A stretch of DNA of 64,000 bases from Flavobacterium xinjiangense (GCF_900142885.1 NZ_FRCL01000001.1:290311-354310); one strand, 5' to 3'; numbered from the stretch's first letter, positions 25,273 to 34,165 are shown. Notes: generated by a model not told the origin, from the sequence alone. Program-made: numbers and translations.

Positions 25273-26796
25273 ATGCCTCTAACCATAATCAATTCGTTTG
25301 CTTCTTGGGTTCTTAAACAACGAATCCATCAGATCGAACTTTTCTTGAAATATCCTAATGAAGTTCAGGAAGAATTGCTTATGAATTTAATTCATTCTTC
25401 AAAAAATACTGTTTTAGGCAAAAAATATGAATATGCATCGATAAATTCCTATGCGACTTTTGCAGAAAGAATCCCTATTTCTACATACGAAGAATTACAG
25501 CCGCTGATTGAGAGAACCCGCAAAGGAGAACAAAATGTTTTTTGGGAAACGCCTATAAAATGGTTTGCAAAATCAAGCGGCACAACCAATGCCAAAAGTA
25601 AATTTATTCCGGTAAGTAACGAAGCGCTGGAAGATTGTCATTATAAGGGAAGTAAAGATTTATTGTGTTTGTATCTGAACAATAATGAAGATTCGGAACT
25701 TTTTCTAGGAAAAAGTCTTCGCCTTGGCGGAAGCTCCCAAATATACGAGGACAACAATACATTCTTTGGGGATTTGTCAGCAATATTGATTGAAAATATG
25801 CCTATTTGGGCTGAATTCAGCAGTACGCCAAGCAATAAAATCTCCCTAATGAGTGAATGGGAAACAAAGATTGCTGCGATTATAAACGAAACAAAAAACG
25901 AAAATGTAACCAGTTTTGCTGGCGTTCCTTCCTGGATGTTAGTTTTAATGAATAAAATGTTGGAGGAAACCGGAAAAGGCAATTTATTCGAACTTTGGCC
26001 GAATCTCGAAGTATACTTTCACGGTGGTGTGAATTTTGAACCGTACCGAGAACAGTATAAAAAAATACTCCCGAAAAAAGATTTTAAATATTACGAAATA
26101 TACAATGCCTCTGAAGGTTTTTTCGCCATTCAGGATTTAAATTATTCCAGTGATTTATTATTGATGCTGGATTACGGAATTTTCTATGAATTCATTCCAA
26201 TGGATACTTTTGGAACGCTAGATCAAAAAGTTATTCGGTTGGCGGATGTAGAACTTTTCAAAAATTATGCCTTGGTAATTACCACTAATTCCGGTTTGTG
26301 GCGTTATCTGATAGGAGACACTGTGCGTTTCACCTCATTGAATCCCTACCGTATTCGGGTTACCGGCAGAACCAAACATCATATCAATGTTTTTGGAGAA
26401 GAACTAATGGTCGAAAATACGGATCAGGCTATTGCCAAAGCGTGTAAAATGACCCAAATGCAAGTAGTCGATTATACCGTTGCTCCCATATTTATGGAAG
26501 GTAAAGAAAAAGGAGCTCATGAATGGATGATTGAATTCAAGGATAATCCTGCTGATGTGTCTCAATTCCAGAAAGCTTTGGATGACTCGATACAATCCCT
26601 AAATTCTGATTACGAAGCAAAACGCTACAATAACATGACGTTGAATCCGCTAGTAATTAATGTAGCTCGAAAAAACTTATTCTATGATTGGTTAAAAGGA
26701 AAAAATAAACTCGGTGGTCAACATAAAATTCCAAGATTATCAAACCAAAGAGATTATCTGGAACAATTGAAAAGTATGCAGTTTCAAACCGTATAA
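25273..26796 (+). CDS. GH3 auxin-responsive promoter family acyl-adenylate ligase
   Basis: The 507-residue protein belongs to the GH3 branch of the acyl-adenylate/firefly superfamily. It has the phosphate-binding loop FAKSSGTTNAKSKFIPV (about residues 97-113), YYEIYNASEGFFAIQD and the WRYLIGDTVRF loop. In Bacteroidota, GH3 proteins are common, but their amino acid and acid substrates are unknown. A TATTTTTG box (25225-25232) precedes it. A tiny lipoprotein gene starts 12 bases after its stop. Confidence 0.9.
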   Translation: MPLTIINSFASWVLKQRIHQIELFLKYPNEVQEELLMNLIHSSKNTVLGKKYEYASINSYATFAERIPISTYEELQPLIERTRKGEQNVFWETPIKWFAKSSGTTNAKSKFIPVSNEALEDCHYKGSKDLLCLYLNNNEDSELFLGKSLRLGGSSQIYEDNNTFFGDLSAILIENMPIWAEFSSTPSNKISLMSEWETKIAAIINETKNENVTSFAGVPSWMLVLMNKMLEETGKGNLFELWPNLEVYFHGGVNFEPYREQYKKILPKKDFKYYEIYNASEGFFAIQDLNYSSDLLLMLDYGIFYEFIPMDTFGTLDQKVIRLADVELFKNYALVITTNSGLWRYLIGDTVRFTSLNPYRIRVTGRTKHHINVFGEELMVENTDQAIAKACKMTQMQVVDYTVAPIFMEGKEKGAHEWMIEFKDNPADVSQFQKALDDSIQSLNSDYEAKRYNNMTLNPLVINVARKNLFYDWLKGKNKLGGQHKIPRLSNQRDYLEQLKSMQFQTV

Positions 26797-26808
26797 AAAA
26801 CAGCTAAG

Positions 26809-26958
26809 ATGAAAAACACCATTTACATCTTGATTACATTAGTTTTACTGAGTTCCTGCGGACCGCACCGTATGAAATGTGGTGCTAGAGGAATTTGTAA
26901 ATCCTCAGAAAAGCAAACATCGGAAAAACCTAAAAAAACAGCTACTATTAAAGTCTAA
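26809..26958 (+). CDS. small lipoprotein, 49 aa
   Basis: The ORF encodes a short signal with lipobox (LLSSC, Cys17) and then GPHRMKCGARGICKSSEKQ, followed by a Lys/Thr-rich tail. Two further Cys residues (24 and 30) may form a disulfide or bind metal. It starts 12 bases after GH3 and ends just before a strong terminator, so it is likely the last gene of that transcript. Function unknown. Confidence 0.7.
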   Translation: MKNTIYILITLVLLSSCGPHRMKCGARGICKSSEKQTSEKPKKTATIKV

Positions 26959-26968
26959 AACAGAAAAA

Positions 26969-27000
26969 AGGCTGTCCAAAAAGTATTTTTAGACAGCCTT
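26969..27000. terminator. terminator between GH3/lipoprotein and serB
   Basis: AAGGCTGTC pairs with GACAGCCTT with A and T runs on both sides. It serves both convergent genes. Confidence 0.85.
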
Positions 27001-27025
27001 CATTTTATATCACTATTGCACTATT

Positions 27026-28264
27026 TTACTCTTCCTCCATCATATCAATATGCCTGTCGTGGTAACCTAAAAGGTATAAAACACCGTCGAGACCCAAGCT
27101 GGATATTGAAGTAGAGGCACTTTCTTTTACTTTCGGTTTAGCGTGAAAAGCAATTCCCAAGCCGGCCAAATTCAACATTGGCAAATCATTAGCACCATCA
27201 CCCACAGCAATGGTTTGGTTGATATGTATCCCTTCTTTATCGGCAATAGCTTGAAGATATTCTGCTTTCTTTTTACCATCAACAATTTCGCCTAAATATT
27301 TCCCTGTCAATTTACCGTCTATAATCTCCAATTCATTGGCGTGAACGTAATCAATCCCTAATTCCTTTTGCAAATACTTACCAAAATAGGTGAATCCACC
27401 CGATAAAATAGCCGTTTTATATCCATAATATTTTAAGGCTTTCATTAGTCGATGCGCTCCTTGTGTTATTGGAAGATTTTCAGCCACTATTTTTAGCACA
27501 TCTTCGCTCAAGCCTTCTAACAAAGCCATACGTTGTTTGAAGCTTTCACTGAAATCAATTTCGCCATTCATTGCCGATTCAGTAATGGCTCTTACTTGCT
27601 CACCCACACCTGCTAACTCAGCTAATTCATCAATAACTTCGGTTTGAATTAAGGTAGAATCCATATCAAAACAAACCAAACGTCTGTTTCTTCTGTACAT
27701 ATTGTCTTCCTGAAAAGAGATATCTACATCTAGAGTTCGGGAAATCTCCATAAAACTGGCAGTCATAAACGTTTTATCAAGAATATCGCCCGTCACGGAT
27801 AATTGTATGCAAGAACGTGGGTATTTCTCTTTCTCAACCACAGAGGTTCTCCCGGTTAATCGTATGATTGAATCAATATTCAAATTCTTGTCTGACATTA
27901 TTTTGGTCACCGCCGACAATTGTACGGCCGTCAATGTTTCTCCTAAAATATTTATGATATAGCGCTGCTTGCGTTGTGCTTTTACCCAAATTTCGTAATC
28001 CGCAATAGAAATCGGGGTAAACTTAACCTTGATCCCCAATTCATAGGCTTTAAACAATAAATCTTTTAAAACAGGCCCTGAAGAAGAACCCGATTTTATT
28101 TCAAACAAGATCCCTAAAGACAATGTATCATGAATATCTGCTTGACCAATATCTAAAATAATGGCATCATAAGTCGCCAATATGGATGTTAAACCAGCAG
28201 TTACCCCTGGTTTATCCTGGCCAGAAACTTTTAATAAAATAATCTCTTTATCCACTACTTCCAT
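27026..28264 (-). CDS. serB: phosphoserine phosphatase with N-terminal ACT domains
   Basis: SerB makes L-serine from phosphoserine. The 412-residue product (ATG at 28264; the in-frame start at 28303 gives an atypical N-terminus) has two ACT-type regions (about 1-170, starting IILLKVSGQDKPGVTAGL). The HAD phosphatase part is about 190-400, with FDMDSTLIQTEVIDEL, LSGGFTYFGKYLQKEL and AVGDGANDLPML. The ACT part suggests allosteric control by serine. It ends near the shared terminator. Confidence 0.94.
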   Translation of the reverse strand: MEVVDKEIILLKVSGQDKPGVTAGLTSILATYDAIILDIGQADIHDTLSLGILFEIKSGSSSGPVLKDLLFKAYELGIKVKFTPISIADYEIWVKAQRKQRYIINILGETLTAVQLSAVTKIMSDKNLNIDSIIRLTGRTSVVEKEKYPRSCIQLSVTGDILDKTFMTASFMEISRTLDVDISFQEDNMYRRNRRLVCFDMDSTLIQTEVIDELAELAGVGEQVRAITESAMNGEIDFSESFKQRMALLEGLSEDVLKIVAENLPITQGAHRLMKALKYYGYKTAILSGGFTYFGKYLQKELGIDYVHANELEIIDGKLTGKYLGEIVDGKKKAEYLQAIADKEGIHINQTIAVGDGANDLPMLNLAGLGIAFHAKPKVKESASTSISSLGLDGVLYLLGYHDRHIDMMEEE

Positions 28265-28370
28265 CTTGCAATTATTTGATTTAGAATGCACAAAAATCGG
28301 CATTCTAATGGTGATAAAAAAAGAATCATGTTTGTTTTTTTACACAAAAACAAATAGTTTAATTTCCTCA

Positions 28371-28513
28371 TAAAAAAACCTGCTCAAATCAATGAACAGG
28401 TTTATATTTTTGAGAAAAATGTAATCTTTACGATGCAATCTCCTATAGTTTCAATAAATTTTTATTAAAAATCTCTTTTGCGTAGTCTAGTTTGATTCCA
28501 ACTATTTTGATCT
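28371..28513. repeat. direct repeat A, decayed copy of the clpX 3' end and terminator
   Basis: It aligns to 30045-30187 (repeat B) over 143 bases without gaps, with about 23 mismatches counted by eye. It includes the clpX terminator (AAACCTGCTCA with TGAACAGGTTT, 28377-28403) and the end of the coding sequence. A and B bracket the three small genes at 28560-29902. Confidence 0.85.
28428..28513 (-). pseudogene. clpX C-terminal remnant
   Basis: Read on the minus strand it encodes EIKIVGIKLDYAKEIFNKN, then LLKL, a TAG stop, EIAS and a TAA. The real ClpX ends [27 protein letters not shown]. The premature TAG and substitutions show it is not a working gene. No start codon belongs to it. Confidence 0.85.
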
Positions 28514-28559
28514 CAAACCGTAGTAATCCGTTAGTGAAATAGACTTTTTTTAACGACAA

Positions 28560-28994
28560 TTATTTTTCATTCTCATCAAAATTGACCATCCAATTAATCC
28601 CAAATTTATCCGTAAACATCCCAAAATAAGCGCCCCAAAAGGTCTGATTCATTGCCATAGTCACAGTTCCTCCAGCCGAAAGACCATTAAATAATTTATC
28701 TGCTTCATCTTTGCTCTGAGCATTGATTGAAAGTGAAATGTTTTGTCCAAAAACAACATCGCCGCTTGCTGAACTAATGTCGCTGCCCATTAAGATTGAT
28801 CCATCACCGATTGGTAAAGTAACATGCATGATTTTATTTCCTTCTGCTTCAGAAAGCACTGGATTACCTTCTGCCGGTGGCATATCTTTAAATTTTCCAA
28901 TATAAGGGAATTCCCCACCAAATACTGATTGATAAAAAAGGAATGCTTCTTCACAATTTCCATTAAAGACTAAGTAGGGATTAATTGATGCCAT
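28560..28994 (-). CDS. PhnB-like VOC family protein with in-frame insertion
   Basis: The 144-residue protein is of the PhnB/3-demethylubiquinone-methyltransferase-like glyoxalase fold (MASINPYLVFNGNCEEAFLFY, HVTLPIGDGSILMGSD, WGAYFGMFTDKFGINWMVNF). The enzymatic activity is unknown. Around residues 42-54 it reads AEGNPVLSEAEGNKI, where nine residues (PVLSEAEGN) look inserted and AEGN is duplicated. It is the last of three small same-strand genes between the clpX-end repeats. Confidence 0.88.
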   Translation of the reverse strand: MASINPYLVFNGNCEEAFLFYQSVFGGEFPYIGKFKDMPPAEGNPVLSEAEGNKIMHVTLPIGDGSILMGSDISSASGDVVFGQNISLSINAQSKDEADKLFNGLSAGGTVTMAMNQTFWGAYFGMFTDKFGINWMVNFDENEK

Positions 28995-29018
28995 AAGTGT
29001 AATTTTAGAATTAATATT

Positions 29019-29459
29019 TTATTTTTCTTCAGAAAATTTCTTTACCAAATCTAAGGCTTTTGGAAATGTGATTCTGAAATAATCGACATATTTTTCGACT
29101 GAATCCATTTTCGCCTCTAAAACAGTGACTCCTTTGTTTTCGGTTAATAGATAGGTTTCCATAGCGCCAGACCACTCTTGATTTGGATCATCAATAGGCA
29201 TTTCCTGAAAGTTTTTGATTTCACTCAAATGCATAAAAGCAATATATTCATTGTCAATTTTCTGGTAAATAATACTGTTCATCCCATCCCCACTTGGAGA
29301 CAAAAAATGAATTTTACTTCCTTCTTTCCAATCGCTTAATGCATAAGTCCCTTCACCAAAAACGGAAGTCCATTTTTTGTATGTTTCCTCCTCCCATAAA
29401 ACGTCCCAAACTTTTTCCCTTGGTGCGTTTATCTCGATTTTAAATTCCAGTGTTGTCAT
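29019..29459 (-). CDS. SRPBCC/AHSA1-type START-fold protein
   Basis: The 146-residue protein begins MTTLEFKIEINAPREKVWDVLWEEETY, the usual start of the SRPBCC ligand-binding fold, and keeps a cavity-type beta pattern with KIHFLSPSGDGM. These proteins bind small hydrophobic ligands; the ligand here is unknown. It lies 24 bases upstream of the PhnB-like gene and 29 bases after the VOC gene, in transcription order. Confidence 0.88.
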   Translation of the reverse strand: MTTLEFKIEINAPREKVWDVLWEEETYKKWTSVFGEGTYALSDWKEGSKIHFLSPSGDGMNSIIYQKIDNEYIAFMHLSEIKNFQEMPIDDPNQEWSGAMETYLLTENKGVTVLEAKMDSVEKYVDYFRITFPKALDLVKKFSEEK

Positions 29460-29488
29460 TTTGTTTGTTTTTTAAATTGACTTAAGTC

Positions 29489-29902
29489 CTACTGTTTGGG
29501 CACTTTACTAAAATCCATATATAACATATTCCAACGGTGCCCATCTAAATCGGCAAAACCACAACCGTACATCCAACCTTGATTTTCGGCAGGTTTGGCG
29601 AAAACCGTACCTCCGGCTGCTTCTACTTTCTTTGCGAACTCATTCACTTCTTCTCTACTTTCGGCATCAATAGAAATTAAAACTTCTGAGCTTGACTGGG
29701 TATCCGTAATTTTATTTTGAATACAGCTTGCAAATTGAGTTTCTTCAAAAAGCATCACTGCAAAATTAGCATCTCCAACTAACAAACATGTTGAATGTGC
29801 CGTATCGTGCTGTTCGTTAAATGAAAAACCAATTTCAAGAAAGAATTTTTTTGAAGCTTCAATATTTTTAACGGGTAAATTAAGCCAAACTTTTTTTATC
29901 AT
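29489..29902 (-). CDS. VOC family glyoxalase-like protein
   Basis: The chosen start at 29902 gives a 137-residue product that begins MIKKVWLNLPVKNIEASKKF, the normal start of this family. A longer frame from 29977 has no family support. It has the repeated betaalphabeta units and DLDGHRWNMLYMDFS, with the metal-site His/Glu pattern. Function is unknown. It is the first gene of the small trio. Confidence 0.88.
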   Translation of the reverse strand: MIKKVWLNLPVKNIEASKKFFLEIGFSFNEQHDTAHSTCLLVGDANFAVMLFEETQFASCIQNKITDTQSSSEVLISIDAESREEVNEFAKKVEAAGGTVFAKPAENQGWMYGCGFADLDGHRWNMLYMDFSKVPKQ

Positions 29903-30044
29903 CTTTTCTATATTTTTAGATTTAAAATTTTCTAGATATATTTTAAAAACTAACGTTTCCCTTTTAAATTCCGCCAATAAAATTACAAAATATTTAAAGT
30001 CCGTTCTCTATTAAAATCAAGAATATAGCTTTTAAAAAAATCTA

Positions 30045-30187
30045 TAAAAAAACCTGTTCAAATCAATGAACAGGTTTGTATTTTTGAGAAAAATGCAATC
30101 TTTATGATGCAATCTCCAAACGTTTCAATAAATTTTTATTCAACGTTTCCTTTGCGTAATCCATATCGATTTCTAATATTTTAGTAT
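30045..30187. repeat. direct repeat B, clpX 3' end plus terminator (intact copy)
   Basis: This is the intact partner of repeat A at 28371-28513. It includes the last 28 codons of clpX and its terminator. Confidence 0.85.
30050..30077 (-). terminator. terminator of clpX
   Basis: AAACCTGTTCA / TGAACAGGTTT, perfect 11-bp stem with a 6-base loop and, in the minus direction, a T run. Confidence 0.85.
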
Positions 30188-31334
30188 CAGAACTCGGTAA
30201 TTCATACATCGCATCGGTTAATACTGCTTCGCATAACGAACGCAATCCACGAGCTCCTAATTTATATTCTAACGCTTTATCTACGATAAAATCCAATGCT
30301 TCATTGGTAATAGTGAATTCTACATCGTCCATTAAAAATAATTTCTCGTATTGTTTGATTAACGCATTTTTAGGTTGTGTCAAAATCGCTCGCAAGGTTT
30401 CTCTGTCTAAAGGATCCATGTGTGTCAATACTGGCAAACGACCAATAATCTCCGGAATCAATCCAAAATCTTTGATATCTTTTGGAATAATGTATTGCAA
30501 CAAATTGTCTTTATCGATATTATCCACATTTTTAGAAGTAGAATACCCTACGGCCTGACGGTTCAATCGTTTCGAAATTATTCTTTCGATTCCATCAAAA
30601 GCACCACCGGCAATAAACAAAATGTTTTGTGTATTTACCTCAACAAATTTTTGGTCTGGGTGCTTACGTCCTCCTTTTGGTGGCACATTCACAACGGTTC
30701 CTTCCAATAATTTCAATAATGCTTGTTGTACACCTTCACCAGAAACGTCACGAGTAATAGACGGATTGTCACTTTTACGTGCAATTTTATCTATTTCATC
30801 GATGAATACAATTCCGCGTTCTGCTTTTGCAACATCATAATCAGCAGCTTGTAAAAGACGTGTCAAAATACTTTCGACATCTTCCCCAACATAACCTGCT
30901 TCTGTAAGAACTGTCGCATCAACAATAGCCAAAGGCACATCCAACATTTTTGCAATTGTTTTAGCCACCAATGTTTTTCCTGTTCCTGTTTGTCCCACCA
31001 TGATGATGTTACTTTTTTCAATCTCTACCTCATCGTCTAATTGCTGTTGCATCAAACGTTTGTAGTGATTGTAAACCGCAACCGACATTACTTTTTTAGT
31101 TTGGTCCTGTCCAATTACATATTGATCCAAGAACGCTCTGATTTCTTTTGGTTTCTTCAAAATCAAATCTCCAACCAGTTTTGAACTTCCGCTGGATTTT
31201 AATTCTTCTAAAACAATTCCGTGTGCCTGTTCGATACATTTATCACAAATATGTGCATTGATACCAGCAATCAATAAATTGGTTTCTGGCTTCTTTCTTC
31301 CACAAAACGAACATTCTAATACTACTTTTGCCAT
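30102..31334 (-). CDS. clpX: ATP-dependent Clp protease ATP-binding subunit ClpX
   Basis: ClpX is the hexameric AAA+ unfoldase of ClpXP. The 410-residue protein has the zinc-binding domain (CSFCGRK with C8, C11, C30 and C33), Walker A GQTGTGKT (114-121), Walker [11 protein letters not shown] and the C-terminal sensor domain. It follows clpP by 86 bases, as in many bacteria, and a hairpin lies between them. The C-terminal 28 codons are duplicated as a remnant at 28428-28513. Confidence 0.98.
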   Translation of the reverse strand: MAKVVLECSFCGRKKPETNLLIAGINAHICDKCIEQAHGIVLEELKSSGSSKLVGDLILKKPKEIRAFLDQYVIGQDQTKKVMSVAVYNHYKRLMQQQLDDEVEIEKSNIIMVGQTGTGKTLVAKTIAKMLDVPLAIVDATVLTEAGYVGEDVESILTRLLQAADYDVAKAERGIVFIDEIDKIARKSDNPSITRDVSGEGVQQALLKLLEGTVVNVPPKGGRKHPDQKFVEVNTQNILFIAGGAFDGIERIISKRLNRQAVGYSTSKNVDNIDKDNLLQYIIPKDIKDFGLIPEIIGRLPVLTHMDPLDRETLRAILTQPKNALIKQYEKLFLMDDVEFTITNEALDFIVDKALEYKLGARGLRSLCEAVLTDAMYELPSSDTKILEIDMDYAKETLNKNLLKRLEIAS

Positions 31335-31353
31335 TCTTTTAGTCTAATGTCAT

Positions 31354-31409
31354 AAAGTCAAAAGTCGTAAAGTCTCAGCAATGCTTTTGACTTTCGGACT
31401 TTTGACTTT
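31354..31409 (-). repeat. imperfect 21-bp inverted repeat between clpP and clpX
   Basis: The arms 31354-31374 and 31389-31409 (AAAGTCAAAAGTCG... and ...CGGACTTTTGACTTT) pair except for two bases, with a 14-base loop. It could be an attenuator or processing site that sets the clpP:clpX ratio. That role is inference. Confidence 0.6.
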
Positions 31410-31420
31410 CGACTAATAAT

Positions 31421-32095
31421 TTATCCTCTTACTAAAACTTCATCAATCATTCCGTATGCTTTTGCTTCTTCAGCAATCATCCAATAATCACGCTCACTAT
31501 CACCGTGTACTTTCTCGAAAGTTTGTCCGGAGTGGTGAGAGATTATTTTATATAACTCATCTTTCAGTTTCAACATTTCACGTAAGTTGATTTCCATATC
31601 AGTAGCAACTCCTTGAGCTCCTCCTGATGGTTGGTGAATCATTACTCTTGAATGTGGCAAAGCCGAACGTTTTCCAGCTGCTCCTGCACATAAAAGAACT
31701 GCTCCCATAGAAGCTGCCATTCCTGTACAAATAGTTGCTACATCTGGCTTGATGTATTGCATTGTGTCATAAATTCCCAATCCTGCGTAAACGCTTCCTC
31801 CTGGAGAATTCAAATAAATCTGAATATCCTTAGAAGCATCAGCGCTTTCAAGAAACAATAACTGTGCTTGAACGATGTTTGCAATTTGGTCATCAATTCC
31901 TGTTCCAAGGAATATAATTCTGTCCATCATCAGCCTTGAGAAAACGTCTAATTGTGAAATATTCAACTGACGTTCTTCGATGATATATGGAGTCATGTTT
32001 TTAGGAGTCATTGCGCCTACGATTTTATCGTAATACATGGAGTTTACGCCGTGGTCCTTTGTAGCAAATTTTTTAAATTCTTTACCGTAGTTCAT
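31421..32095 (-). CDS. clpP: ATP-dependent Clp protease proteolytic subunit
   Basis: ClpP is a 14-mer serine protease. The 224 residues include an N-terminal extension compared with E. coli ClpP (207). The catalytic triad is visible: Ser129 in TGMAASMGAV and His154 in RVMIHQPSGG, with a downstream Asp. It sits between tig (310 bases upstream) and clpX on the same strand, the usual Bacteroidota order tig-clpP-clpX. Confidence 0.98.
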   Translation of the reverse strand: MNYGKEFKKFATKDHGVNSMYYDKIVGAMTPKNMTPYIIEERQLNISQLDVFSRLMMDRIIFLGTGIDDQIANIVQAQLLFLESADASKDIQIYLNSPGGSVYAGLGIYDTMQYIKPDVATICTGMAASMGAVLLCAGAAGKRSALPHSRVMIHQPSGGAQGVATDMEINLREMLKLKDELYKIISHHSGQTFEKVHGDSERDYWMIAEEAKAYGMIDEVLVRG

Positions 32096-32184
32096 ATTTT
32101 TTTGTTCTAAGTTTTACGTAATATCTTGTTGTTCCAATCAATGCAAAGGTCATACCTATTTACAAATGATGTCAATATGTCTTA

Positions 32185-32335
32185 TTTTTAGCCCAGATGG
32201 GAGTAAAAAGCTTTTTGAATTCCGTTTTTTAGTTTTTTTATTCTTGCAAAGCGACTGGAAGAAGCTCTTGCAGGAATTTAAAAAACTTAAACGGAAGAAA
32301 AAACTTGTAACGTACAGCTGGATTAGCTCCTAAAA
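32185..32335 (+). ncRNA. dispersed structured element, copy 3 (flavo-1-like)
   Basis: It begins TTTTTAGCCCAGATGGG and ends GGATTAGCTCCTAAAA, with the late core AACTTGTAACGTACAGCTGG. The long variable middle holds ATTCTTGCAAAGCG and CTCTTGCAGGAAT and a second nested pair (TTCCGTTTTTTAG with CTTAAACGGAA). It is about 150 bases, the longest copy here. It lies within 32096-32404, the gap between clpP and tig, which also holds a terminator. Confidence 0.55.
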
Positions 32336-32350
32336 TTAATTGAAACAAAA

Positions 32351-32381
32351 GAGCGCCAAAAAAATTATTCTTTTGACGCTC
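32351..32381 (-). terminator. terminator of tig
   Basis: GAGCGCCAAAA pairs with TTTTGACGCTC (one mismatch) just beyond the tig stop. Confidence 0.8.
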
Positions 32382-32404
32382 AAATATACTTATTTTTTTA
32401 GAAT

Positions 32405-33730
32405 TTATTCTCCGTAAGAAGCGGCAATAAATTCGTCGTAAGTAACTTCTTTAGTAGTTGGATTTGCTTTTTCTTTGAACAATTCTAACATTTTCTCTCC
32501 TACCACTTGGTCAGAAAGTCTTTTTACTTCGTCTTGGTTAGACAAAACTCTCGCAACAATTCCTTGAACTTCTTCGTCAGTAGGATTTGTTTGTCCGAAT
32601 TGAGCCATTTGCTGACGGATTGATTTTGTAGTGAATGTTTTCAAGTCTTCAAAAGTAACTTTGATATCACTTGTAGCCATTGCTCTACCTTCGATCAACT
32701 GAAAACGCAATCCTCTTTCAGATCTTGCATATTCAACTTCAGCTTCTTCAGGAGATAATTTTTTCTCTCCTACCGTTTGCAACCATTTTTTCAAGAATTC
32801 AGATGGCAAGTCGAATTTTGTGTTTTCGATCAAGAAATCCTGAACATCAGCCAATAATTTTTGGTCTGCTTGTTGCGCAAATTGAGATTCAGCATCTTCC
32901 TTGATTTTTGCTTTCAATTCTTCTAGAGAAGCTACAGTTCCAGCTCCAAAAAGTTTATCGAACAATTCTTGGTTCAATTCAGCCATTTCAGTTGTATTGA
33001 CTGCTTCGATAGTGAAATCTACGTCAACCGCAAGTTCGTGAACCTCATCATGACTTACTTTCAACACGTCCATCAATTGATGTACGTCTTCGAATAAATC
33101 TTTTGTATTTACAGTCACAACATCACCTACTTTTTTACCGATGAATTTATCAGCAGTAGCTTTGTCTTTGAACATATCCAAAGCAATAGTTGTCGTGTTA
33201 TTGATTCCTTTTTCTTCGTTTGTGAAAGTTCCAGTCAAATCTGAACCCGCTACAACCGCATCTTGAGGAATAGCTTTACCAAATTGTTTTTGGATTCGTT
33301 CCACTTGACCTTCGATTAATTTATCATCAGCAGAAACTACATATTTTACGATGTCGTTTTTAGCTTCTAAATCCAATTCGAAGTTTGGCACTAAACCAAT
33401 TTCATATTCAAAAACCAATTCTTCAGTATCCCAAGAGAAATCTTCGTTTACTTTAGCCAATGGCGTTCCAAGAAGGTTTAATCTTTCTGATTGTACGAAA
33501 CGCTCTAAAGCCAAGTCAACCACTTTTTGAACTTCTTCTTGTTTGATTGCTTTCCCGTATTGTTTCTCAACAAGATCTTTAGGCACAGCCCCTTTTCTAA
33601 ATCCTTTAACAGTTGCCAAAGGCATTTTTTCATTTATTCTTTTTGCAACCTGACCTTTGTAATCCATCTGAACTACAGTCATTACAATTGTCTCAGTTAC
33701 TGCGTCTGTTGCTACTCTTTTGATATCCAT
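32405..33730 (-). CDS. tig: trigger factor
   Basis: Trigger factor is the ribosome-bound chaperone and prolyl isomerase. The 441-residue product has the N-terminal ribosome-binding domain with VKGFRKGAVPKDLV (the GFRxGxxP signature), the PPIase-like middle (about 150-240) and a helical C-terminal domain. Its promoter (33764-33794) is of the Bacteroidota consensus type. It is upstream of clpP-clpX. Confidence 0.96.
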   Translation of the reverse strand: MDIKRVATDAVTETIVMTVVQMDYKGQVAKRINEKMPLATVKGFRKGAVPKDLVEKQYGKAIKQEEVQKVVDLALERFVQSERLNLLGTPLAKVNEDFSWDTEELVFEYEIGLVPNFELDLEAKNDIVKYVVSADDKLIEGQVERIQKQFGKAIPQDAVVAGSDLTGTFTNEEKGINNTTTIALDMFKDKATADKFIGKKVGDVVTVNTKDLFEDVHQLMDVLKVSHDEVHELAVDVDFTIEAVNTTEMAELNQELFDKLFGAGTVASLEELKAKIKEDAESQFAQQADQKLLADVQDFLIENTKFDLPSEFLKKWLQTVGEKKLSPEEAEVEYARSERGLRFQLIEGRAMATSDIKVTFEDLKTFTTKSIRQQMAQFGQTNPTDEEVQGIVARVLSNQDEVKRLSDQVVGEKMLELFKEKANPTTKEVTYDEFIAASYGE

Positions 33731-33763
33731 CTTCTTCTTTATTTATATTATAAATTCGGACTG

Positions 33764-33794
33764 CAAAATTATAAAATTTTTGCAACCCAAACAA
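33764..33794 (-). promoter_or_regulatory. predicted tig promoter
   Basis: On the minus strand TTG (33792-33794), 20 bases, then TAATTTTG (33764-33771), about 34 bases before the tig start codon. Confidence 0.65.
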
Positions 33795-33907
33795 GTTTTT
33801 TATTCACGTTCCCAATCCCGATCCCGAAACGTCGGGACGGAATGAAACGCAACTGAATTTTAGCCGTTTATTTGAAAAAATCACAGGAGTTAAACGGAAA
33901 ATAATTT

Positions 33908-34027
33908 GGGCGTGCCCCTCCGCCTCGTCCCAAAAGACGAGACTGCGGGTCAGGCTGTTTGTTCCCGCTTTTAATGTTTTGCCCTGCGGGACAAAACAAT
34001 AAAGAGCTCCACTGCCATCCTTCACGC
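33908..34027 (-). ncRNA. dispersed structured element, copy 4 (flavo-1-like)
   Basis: Read on the minus strand it begins GCGTGAAGGATGGCAGTGG, has a hairpin TTTTGTCCCGCAGGGCAAAA, then AACAAACAGCCTGACC, then a second stem CTCGTCTTTTGGGACGAG, and ends GGGCACGCCC. It is the most diverged copy. It marks the left side of the accessory region, together with a short TCCCGA-AACG-TCGGGA hairpin at about 33820-33835. The 476-base gap 33731-34206 holds no gene. Confidence 0.5.
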
Positions 34028-34103
34028 AGACCGCGGTATTCAACAATATAAAGTTGCTTTTATAATTTATAAGATAATTATTATATATTTGAAATTAAAT
34101 ATT

Positions 34104-34165
34104 GTGCGATAATTATCACACCTATCTACCCAAATTCGGGTCGCTTTGTGTGATTTTGTCACACA
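34104..34165 (+). promoter_or_regulatory. two palindromic dyads upstream of the ATPase gene
   Basis: Dyad 1 (34104-34121) GTGCGATAATTATCACAC is palindromic except for one base pair. Dyad 2 (34147-34165) TGTGTGATTTTGTCACACA has perfect 7-base arms. Both use a TGTGA/TCACA-like half-site. They could bind one repressor or Crp-type factor controlling the ATPase gene at 34207. No regulator gene is adjacent. Confidence 0.45.

Noticed and set aside
28304..28559. A real small gene in the repeat A region
   Set aside because: The only coding similarity is the clpX remnant with a premature stop; no start codon or separate frame is supported.
33804..34046. An 80-residue minus-strand frame
   Set aside because: It lies across the dispersed structured element copy 4 and has no protein features.
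34104..34165. True CRP sites
   Set aside because: Only half-site similarity (TGTGA/TCACA) is seen, the spacing differs, and a cAMP-CRP circuit of the E. coli type is not established for Flavobacteria. Kept as dyads only.
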